Assembly: GCA_964613795.1 (NCBI GenBank)
Contig: CAZTJR010000007.1
Coordinates: 1 to 64,000, forward strand
Direction of reading: 5' to 3'
Length of the DNA stretch: 64,000 nucleotides
Origin: Chromatocurvus sp964613795
GTDB taxonomy: Bacteria; Pseudomonadota; Gammaproteobacteria; Pseudomonadales; Halieaceae
Under the pieces are notes generated by a model, which saw only the letters and a list, made by a program, of their open reading frames with translations, was not told the origin of the DNA and searched no databases. Below are positions 58,778-64,000 of this stretch, in pieces; within the stretch, counting starts at the first letter, position 1; each line of letters begins with the position of its first letter. The translations under genes and the position numbers were made by a program.

Positions 58778-59170
58778 CTATTCTTCGAGAAGCTCGTAGG
58801 CACCATCGGCGTTGTGCACTTCCTTGCCGGTGACCGGTGGGTTGAAGACGCAGGCGAGCTTCAGTTCCTTGAAGGCACGCAGCATGTGCTCATCGTGCAG
58901 GTTCAGGTTATACAGGGTGCCCGGGGTAATCGCGTACTTCTTGCCATCGGCCAGGGTTTCCACCTCGCCCTCGCCGGAGATGCAGTACACCGACTCCAGG
59001 TGGTTCTTGTAGTGCATGCGAAAATCCGCACCCTCGTAAATGGTGGTGATATGGAACGAGTACCCCATATTGTCTTCCTTCAACAGCAAGCGGGTGCTTT
59101 CCCAGTTGCCATCGGGTGACACGATCCTGCGATCGGACGTCTCTGCTTCCTGGAGTGTTCTTACGATCAT
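58778..59170 (-). CDS. ectC: L-ectoine synthase
   Basis: A 130-residue cupin enzyme that cyclises N-gamma-acetyl-diaminobutyrate to ectoine. Typical segments: V-R-T-L-Q-E-A-E-T-S-D-R-R-I-V, W-E-S-T-R-L-L-L, H-L-E-S-V-Y-C-I-S-G-E-G-E-V-E, P-G-T-L-Y-N-L-N-L-H-D-E-H and A-C-V-F-N-P-P-V-T-G-K-E-V-H. Glu, Tyr and His metal ligands of the cupin are present. Length is standard. It sits 46 nt after ectB and 8 nt before ask. Confidence 0.96.
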   Translation of the reverse strand: MIVRTLQEAETSDRRIVSPDGNWESTRLLLKEDNMGYSFHITTIYEGADFRMHYKNHLESVYCISGEGEVETLADGKKYAITPGTLYNLNLHDEHMLRAFKELKLACVFNPPVTGKEVHNADGAYELLEE

Positions 59171-59216
59171 GCTGTGATGTCCTTCTGCTGCGTGAATGTT
59201 TGGGTGCTGGCGACGC

Positions 59217-60521
59217 TCATGAGGCGTCGCGCACTTTGAACAACTCCGTCACAGAGGGCATTTCGTCCTCATTGGCGCAGATGTCGGCGACGGCATTCTC
59301 GAGAATGTCGAGGCCGCGCTTGAGGCTGGCGTCGCTGATCGTGAGCGGGCAGAAAATCTTGATGACCTGGTCTTCTGCGCCGCTGGTCTCGATGATCATG
59401 TTGTCCTCGAAGCAGCGTGAGGTGATCTTGTCAGCCAGCTCACCACTGACACAGTTCAGGCCCTGGAACATGCCGCGGCCGCGAACGCTGAAATTGCCGT
59501 CGCCAAACTTGTCGGCGATCGCGTTGAGCCGCTTGGCGACATAGGCGCTCTTGCGCTTCACGGAGGAGCTGAAGCTGTCGTCCGACCAGAAGTGATCAAT
59601 GGCAATTTTAGCCGTCAGGAACGCCAGATTGTTGCCGCGGAAAGTGCCGTTGTGTTCTCCCGGCTTCCACTCATCCAGCGATGGTCGCAGCAGTACCACG
59701 GCCAGTGGGAGGCCGTAGCCGCTGAGCGACTTCGACAGCGTGACGATGTCGGGCTTGATGCCGGCTTCTTCAAAGCTGAAGAACGTCCCGGTTCGACCGC
59801 AGCCAGCCTGAATATCGTCTACTATCAATAGGATGCCATGTTTTTTGCAAACCTTTTCTAGATTGCGCAGCCATTGGGCGGAGGCAGTGTTCACACCGCC
59901 TTCGCCCTGTACTGGTTCAACCAGTACAGCCGCCGGCATGTCGATGCCTGAACTCGGGTCCGAGAGCACTTTATCCAGGTAGGTTGTCGTGTCGACGTCC
60001 TTGCCCATATATCCGTCGTAGGGGACGCGTGAGGAGCCTCCTAGCTGCACGCCGGCCGCGCCGCGATGATGCTGGTTGCCGGTTGCCGACAGTGCGCCAA
60101 GACTCACGCCGTGAAACCCGTTGGTAAAGGAAATGATGTTCTGGCGACCGGTGACGTTGCGTGCCAGCTTCATGGCCGCCTCTACCGCATTGGTGCCGGT
60201 GGGGCCAGTGAACTGCACCATGTAGCTCAGGCCGCGGGGTTTGAGAATCTTTTCGTTCAGGGTCTGCAGAAATTCGCCCTTGGCGCGGGTGTGCATGTCG
60301 AGACCATGGGTCACACCATCACCGGCGATGTAGTCGAGCAGGGCTTCCTTGAACACGGGATTGTTATGGCCGTAATTAAGAGCGCCAGCGCCGGCGAGGA
60401 AGTCGAGATACTCGACACCGTCCTCGTCGTAGAGAAACTCACCGCGGGCCTTGGTAAAAATACGCGGAAACGACCGGGCGTAGCTCTGAACTTCCGATTC
60501 GATTTCGTCAAAGATTTTCAT
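59217..60521 (-). CDS. ectB: Diaminobutyrate--2-oxoglutarate transaminase
   Basis: A 434-residue class-III, PLP-dependent aminotransferase that forms 2,4-diaminobutyrate from aspartate semialdehyde with glutamate as donor. It begins M-K-I-F-D-E-I-E-S-E-V-Q-S-Y-A-R-S-F-P, the standard EctB opening. Visible are D-F-L-A-G-A-G-A-L-N-Y-G-H, P-T-G-T-N-A-V-E-A-A, D-D-I-Q-A-G-C-G-R-T-G and the PLP Lys in T-L-S-K-S-L-S-G-Y-G. ATG 60521 was chosen from this N terminus; the open frame runs further upstream through ectA sequence. Second gene of the ectoine operon, 46 nt after ectA. Confidence 0.96.
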   Translation of the reverse strand: MKIFDEIESEVQSYARSFPRIFTKARGEFLYDEDGVEYLDFLAGAGALNYGHNNPVFKEALLDYIAGDGVTHGLDMHTRAKGEFLQTLNEKILKPRGLSYMVQFTGPTGTNAVEAAMKLARNVTGRQNIISFTNGFHGVSLGALSATGNQHHRGAAGVQLGGSSRVPYDGYMGKDVDTTTYLDKVLSDPSSGIDMPAAVLVEPVQGEGGVNTASAQWLRNLEKVCKKHGILLIVDDIQAGCGRTGTFFSFEEAGIKPDIVTLSKSLSGYGLPLAVVLLRPSLDEWKPGEHNGTFRGNNLAFLTAKIAIDHFWSDDSFSSSVKRKSAYVAKRLNAIADKFGDGNFSVRGRGMFQGLNCVSGELADKITSRCFEDNMIIETSGAEDQVIKIFCPLTISDASLKRGLDILENAVADICANEDEMPSVTELFKVRDAS

Positions 60522-60567
60522 GTTGTTTCCTCTTTCGTCCTCTGAAAATTGAAGGAAAGTTGCCTGG

Positions 60568-61092
60568 CTATCCACCACTGCTGGCAAAAGGCCCGATGCG
60601 GACCAGCATTTCCGTGTCGTGCTGGCCACCGAAGTGTGCCTCGCGATCGAAGCCGACTTTGTGCGACAGCTCAGCACCGCGGGCCTCGGCGAATTTGCGG
60701 AACAAGCCCCAGGAGGCGGCGTTATCCTCGGTGATGGTGGTCTCCATGAAGCGCACGTCGCGGCACACATGACGATCAACGATATGATCGAGCATTCTCA
60801 TAGCCAGACCCTGGCCGCGCGCCGCATTGCCAACCGCGACCTGCCATACAAACACGGTATCGGGCCGCTCTGGTATCAGATAACCGGAGATGGCACCGAC
60901 GATGGCGTTGTCGATCTCGGCAACGACCGACGTGTGGCGGAAATGGGAGCACTGCAGAAGGTTGCAGTAGAGGGAATTTGTGTCCAGTGGAGGACAATCG
61001 GCAATGAGCTGGTGAACCGCGGCGCCATCTGTCGCAACGGGCTCCCGGAGGCTTGCAAGCCGGTCGGGGCCATTCGTTTTATCAGGTGTAAT
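60568..61092 (-). CDS. ectA: Diaminobutyrate acetyltransferase with apparent ATT start codon
   Basis: A GNAT acetyltransferase that acetylates diaminobutyrate at the gamma-amino group. From the reverse strand the frame reads L-R-E-P-V-A-T-D-G-A-A-V-H-Q-L-I, then D-C-P-P-L-D-T-N-S-L-Y-C-N-L-L-Q-C-S-H-F, V-A-E-I-D-N-A-I-V-G-A-I-S-G-Y and V-A-V-G-N-A-A-R-G-Q-G-L-A. That is a whole EctA of about 174 residues. No ATG, GTG or TTG exists in frame before this homology; the first GTG is deep inside it (60855). ATT at 61092 lies 7 nt after GGAG and would give a normal N terminus, so a rare ATT start is proposed. A base error or frameshift near an out-of-frame ATG (61073) is the alternative. Confidence 0.88.
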   Translation of the reverse strand: MTPDKTNGPDRLASLREPVATDGAAVHQLIADCPPLDTNSLYCNLLQCSHFRHTSVVAEIDNAIVGAISGYLIPERPDTVFVWQVAVGNAARGQGLAMRMLDHIVDRHVCRDVRFMETTITEDNAASWGLFRKFAEARGAELSHKVGFDREAHFGGQHDTEMLVRIGPFASSGG

Positions 61093-61099
61093 GATTACA

Positions 61100-61103
61100 C
61101 TCC
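61100..61103 (-). promoter_or_regulatory. GGAG ribosome-binding site that supports the ATT start of ectA
   Basis: On the minus strand GGAG is followed by a 7-nt spacer and ATT at 61092-61090. The spacing is optimal for initiation there, while the out-of-frame ATG at 61073 has no Shine-Dalgarno sequence. Confidence 0.5.
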
Positions 61104-61165
61104 GTAGCGAATTTGCCTCGCAGTTTACTCCAGTCTCGGGGAAAAAGCCACCGACAGCAGAAAAC

Positions 61166-61183
61166 TTTCCTCTTTAGTGGAAA
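61166..61183. promoter_or_regulatory. Inverted repeat upstream of the ectoine operon
   Basis: TTTCC-TCTTTAGT-GGAAA is an inverted repeat about 75 nt upstream of ectA, in the 158-bp stretch after the thiolase gene. It could be an operator for osmotic control of ectABC-ask. No ectR gene is present in the window. Confidence 0.35.
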
Positions 61184-61250
61184 TTTGGGTCATTATCCGG
61201 GATTGCTGTTTATCGAGGTCACGGATAGCTTGTGCCAGCGCGAGCGGGCC

Positions 61251-62450
61251 TCAAAGGCGCTCGATAAACAGGGCGCTACCCGTACCCGCTGCGCCCGCCG
61301 CGGAAACGATGCCGCAGCTGAGATCGCGACGCTCCAGCTCATCCAGCAGTGTGCCTGCCATCATAGCGCCGGTGGCCCCCATCGGATGACCCAGCGCAAT
61401 GACACCGCCGTTGACGTTCAGCTTGTCGTCATCGATACCCAGCGTGCGCTGGCACATGACGCTGGTCGCGGCAAAGGCCTCGTGAATCTCGAACAGATCG
61501 ACATCGGCGCTGCTCAGGCCCTGGCGCTGCATCAGTGCCCGCGCCGCCTCGACACACCCGGACAGTACCTGGAGGGGATCGGCGCTGACGGTAATACTGG
61601 CGCTGATCCGCGCTCGCGGGGATACGCCACAGCGGCTGGCAAGTTCGTTGTCGCCCACAAGCACCAGCGCAGCACCGTCGGCCATGGCCGGTGAATTACC
61701 GGCGGTGTGGATATGGCTGATGCTCTCCAGATGCTCGTGCCCCTGCAGCTGCAGCGCATCGGTGCCGGCAGCTCCGAGCTCTGCAAATGCCGGGGGCAGC
61801 CCGGCCAGATCGTCTGCGCTGATGCCGGCGCGAATGCACTCATCCTGATCAACCGTGCCCTGCGCCGTGCTAATTGGAATGAGCGATCGGCTGAAATAGC
61901 CGGCCTCCCGGGCATGGGCCGCGCGCCGCTGACTGGCGAGAGCGATTGCGTCCGCCGCCTCGCGGCTCACCCCATGCAGACTGGCGATGAGATCGGCGCC
62001 GCTGCCCATCATCAGCATTTTGCAGGCGACAGCAAACTCTGGGTCACTGAAGACGCGCGCTTTGTCCGCCAGCATCGGCACCCGCGACATCATTTCGACA
62101 CCGCCGGCGACCACCGTGTCGGCAAGGCCGGCGTTGATCTTGGCGCCGGCCAGAGCGATAGCGTCGATGCCGGACGAGCAGTAGCGATTCACCGTGATGC
62201 CCGGCACCCAGGTGGGCCAGCCACTATAGAGCGTGGCACTTTTTGCGATGTTCCCCGCCTGCTCACCCTGCTGCGTGACACAGCCCAGTATGACGTCGTC
62301 GACGGTTGCCGGGTCCAGCCCCGTGCGCTCCACCAGCGCCGCGTAAAGCTGCTTCAGTAACGCCTGTGGCGTGAGTTCGTGCAGCCCGCCTGTGTCCTTC
62401 GCGCGCCCCCGGGGACTGCGCAGCGCGTCAAACAAGAACGCGTCTTTCAT
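61251..62450 (-). CDS. Thiolase (acetyl-CoA acyltransferase family) lacking the C-terminal catalytic Cys
   Basis: A 399-residue thiolase-fold protein. The nucleophile Cys91 is in V-N-R-Y-C-S-S-G, and the oxyanion and acid/base elements H-E-A-F-A-A and G-H-P-M-G-A-T-G are in place. The last motif, normally C-x-G-G-G-x-G with the deprotonating Cys, reads A-G-A-A-G-T-G, so Ala385 stands where Cys is expected; the nearest Cys is six residues earlier (S-C-G-I). Standard thiolases need that Cys, so activity may be altered or the protein may work as a partner. It overlaps the upstream thiolase gene by 4 nt in a ligase-thiolase-thiolase operon. Probably acyl-CoA metabolism. Confidence 0.88.
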   Translation of the reverse strand: MKDAFLFDALRSPRGRAKDTGGLHELTPQALLKQLYAALVERTGLDPATVDDVILGCVTQQGEQAGNIAKSATLYSGWPTWVPGITVNRYCSSGIDAIALAGAKINAGLADTVVAGGVEMMSRVPMLADKARVFSDPEFAVACKMLMMGSGADLIASLHGVSREAADAIALASQRRAAHAREAGYFSRSLIPISTAQGTVDQDECIRAGISADDLAGLPPAFAELGAAGTDALQLQGHEHLESISHIHTAGNSPAMADGAALVLVGDNELASRCGVSPRARISASITVSADPLQVLSGCVEAARALMQRQGLSSADVDLFEIHEAFAATSVMCQRTLGIDDDKLNVNGGVIALGHPMGATGAMMAGTLLDELERRDLSCGIVSAAGAAGTGSALFIERL

Positions 62451-63679
62451 TCTCCAACTCCTATAACGAGGCTGGCGCAGGTGGTGGTGCTGCCGCCAAC
62501 GTTGAACGTGATCATATTGCGGGCATCGCGGATCTGGGTATCGCCGGCGCGGCCCGACACCTGGCGCGCGCAGTCCAGAGCCATGCGCACACCGGTGGCG
62601 CCGACGGGGTGTCCGAGACCGATAAGACCACCGCTGGCGTTGACCGGAAAACTGCCGTCCCGCGCGATGCGCCCATCCTCCACCGCCTGCCAGCTTGCTC
62701 CCGGCGCTGTCAGGCCGCTGTGATCGATGGCCATGTATTCGGTGACGGAAAAACAGTCATGTGTCTCGAGCCCGTCAACGTCCGTTATATCTGCGTAACC
62801 TGCGCGCTGGAGGGCATCCCTGAAGGTTGCCTGTGCGTGGGGAAACAGAAGAGGCTGACCCTTGCTCAGCGCCAGCTTGCGCTCCAGCAGCAGCGGCGCC
62901 GAATGATGTCCCCAGCCCTTGATGCGCGGTATATCTTCAAGGCGCAGGCCCCGGGCGGTTGCGTGTACCCTGGCAACGTTCTCGCTGGCCAGAATAAGGC
63001 AGGCCGCACCGTCAGTAATCTGACCGCAGTCCATTTTGCGCACGCGCCCCTCGATCACCGGGTTCAGTGCATCGTCCTGCGTGAAACAGCCTGGCGGAAA
63101 GTCCCAGTTCCGTGTCTGAGCGTTCGGATTATTCCTGGCGTTGGCAAAATTGATCTCAGCAATCTGTGCGAGGTGCTCGGGGCGGATGCCGTGACGCTGC
63201 TCGTACTCCTCGGTAATGCGATCAAACAGGAAAGGCCAGGGGAAATCACAGTCCATGGCTTCCTGACCACGGAATGCGGCGGCCCCGAGATGGTCGGCGC
63301 CCGTACGGCCATCCACGTTGCGCATCAGTTCGAGCCCGACAACGCAGGCCGTGCTGTAGTGACCCGCTTCAATATCACGCATGGCCCCCAGCATGGCCAT
63401 TGAACCGGATGCGCAGGCGGCCTCATGACGCGAGGTGGGTATGGACGCTAATTCCGGATACACGTGACCAAAGAAGCCGCCGAGCAGGCCCTGGCCGGCA
63501 AACAGGTCGGCGACGAAATTGCCAACATGACCGACCTCTATCTGCTGCGGCTCTATACCGGCATCTGACACAGCACTCTGCAGGGCTTCGCTGAACATGG
63601 CGTAGAGGTCGAGTCCCTCACGGTGCCAGTTGCGGGCAAAGTCGGTCTGTGCGCCGCCCAGGATATAGACGTGATTCAT
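62447..63679 (-). CDS. SCP2-type thiolase (acetyl-CoA acetyltransferase)
   Basis: A 410-residue thiolase of the sterol-carrier-protein X type. The active-site segment is H-E-A-A-C-A-S-G-S-M-A-M, followed by E-T-H-D-C-F-S-V-T-E, G-L-I-G-L-G-H-P-V-G-A-T-G and a C-terminal N-V-G-G-S-T-T-T-C-A-S-L. Members degrade or condense branched or steroid-like acyl-CoAs. It is translated in overlap with genes on both sides (ATGA at each junction). The adjacent acyl-CoA ligase suggests a catabolic route for a carboxylic acid; the substrate is unknown. Confidence 0.88.
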   Translation of the reverse strand: MNHVYILGGAQTDFARNWHREGLDLYAMFSEALQSAVSDAGIEPQQIEVGHVGNFVADLFAGQGLLGGFFGHVYPELASIPTSRHEAACASGSMAMLGAMRDIEAGHYSTACVVGLELMRNVDGRTGADHLGAAAFRGQEAMDCDFPWPFLFDRITEEYEQRHGIRPEHLAQIAEINFANARNNPNAQTRNWDFPPGCFTQDDALNPVIEGRVRKMDCGQITDGAACLILASENVARVHATARGLRLEDIPRIKGWGHHSAPLLLERKLALSKGQPLLFPHAQATFRDALQRAGYADITDVDGLETHDCFSVTEYMAIDHSGLTAPGASWQAVEDGRIARDGSFPVNASGGLIGLGHPVGATGVRMALDCARQVSGRAGDTQIRDARNMITFNVGGSTTTCASLVIGVGE

Positions 63680-64000
63680 GCCGGTGCTCCTCGTTCAGTA
63701 ACTGACTGCTGTAGCTGGCTGCGCACTATCTTGCCCAGTGGATTACGTGGCAGTGCCTCGAAAACCTCCAGGCGCTCCGGGAGCTTGAACCTGGCGATGC
63801 CCCGTTCCGACAGCCAGCTGCACAGGGCATCGAGGGTCGGCGGGGTCTGACCCTCCACGGGCACGACGCAGGCGCAGACCCGCTCAGCGAGAATCGGATC
63901 CGGATAGGCACAGACCGCCACTTCGGCCAGTCCGGGAAAACCCTCCAGCAGCGTGTCGATCTCGCTTGGCGATATCTTGGTGCCGCCGCGGTTGATAATG
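63676..64000 (-). CDS. AMP-dependent acyl-CoA synthetase, C-terminal end (runs off the window)
   Basis: The 107 C-terminal residues visible contain I-I-N-R-G-G-T-K-I-S-P-S-E-I-D and the closing A10-like motif with the catalytic Lys in L-P-R-N-P-L-G-K-I-V-R-S-Q. This is the AMP-binding enzyme C-terminal domain of acyl-CoA ligases. The catalytic N-terminal part lies beyond 64000. It is the first visible gene of the operon and overlaps the SCP2-thiolase start by 4 nt. Confidence 0.9.
   Translation of the reverse strand, partial: IINRGGTKISPSEIDTLLEGFPGLAEVAVCAYPDPILAERVCACVVPVEGQTPPTLDALCSWLSERGIARFKLPERLEVFEALPRNPLGKIVRSQLQQSVTERGAPA

Noticed and set aside
1..64000. CRISPR arrays, toxin-antitoxin pairs, restriction or other defence systems
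   Set aside because: No regularly spaced repeats and no recognisable defence proteins were seen on either strand.

Overview
The window looks like a chromosomal segment of a free-living, salt-adapted (probably marine) gammaproteobacterium. The ybhP-clsB-ybhN trio, the tRNA-Gly(GCC)/tRNA-Cys/tRNA-Leu(UAA) set known from Enterobacteria, the exosortase genes and the ectoine plus trehalose genes would fit the Halieaceae/OM60 or a related cellvibrionalean group. That placement is an inference from gene content; no marker-gene phylogeny was possible. The sequence contains one 100-N scaffold gap (36060-36159).

Region 1 (1-20.3 kb) is mixed. It opens with tRNA-Gly and tRNA-Cys, then a decayed tyrosine integrase, a surface-type protein with a CTERM-like tail and a degenerate copy of a tRNA 3' end. 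Next come a TPR protein, a PEP-CTERM protein, an EEP-family hydrolase with a CDP-alcohol phosphatidyltransferase, and arfB. A light/oxidative-stress group follows: photolyase, sirtuin, TIGR01777 epimerase, and a long sigma-70 factor divergent from a MerR regulator, with repeated TTGTCCA boxes between the last two. A 50-residue Cys-rich protein overlaps the MerR gene. Then come exosortase H with its partner membrane protein, a truncated 2OG-Fe(II) oxygenase, an NSS-type transporter and an AsmA-like protein. The region ends with tRNA-Leu(UAA) and an IS3 OrfA remnant.

Region 2 (20.3-29.9 kb): the ybhP-clsB-ybhN phospholipid operon, a P2-type cation ATPase, then GAPDH and PEP synthase back to back, both usable for gluconeogenesis.

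Region 3 (30-54 kb) is the dominant feature, a trehalose/alpha-glucan supercluster. On the minus strand are a beta-phosphoglucomutase-OtsB fusion, a GH65 disaccharide phosphorylase and OtsA. On the plus strand is a tightly coupled seven-gene operon: GlgE with an extra N-terminal GH13 module, a TreS-maltokinase fusion, GlgB, GlgX, TreZ, MalQ and TreY. Together they encode trehalose synthesis from UDP-glucose, conversion of trehalose to maltose, maltose-1-phosphate and branched alpha-glucan, remobilisation of glucan to trehalose, and phosphorolysis of trehalose. No glgA, glgC or glgP is present in the window.

Region 4 (54-64 kb): a fused aconitase X, a UPF0718-type permease, the ectABC-ask ectoine operon with a clear terminator and an apparent ATT start for ectA, and the 3' end of an acyl-CoA ligase/thiolase/thiolase operon. 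One of these thiolases lacks the usual C-terminal catalytic Cys. Ectoine and trehalose lying within about 30 kb suggests an osmoadaptation and carbon-storage neighbourhood. I saw no CRISPR array, rRNA, intact prophage or intact insertion sequence.
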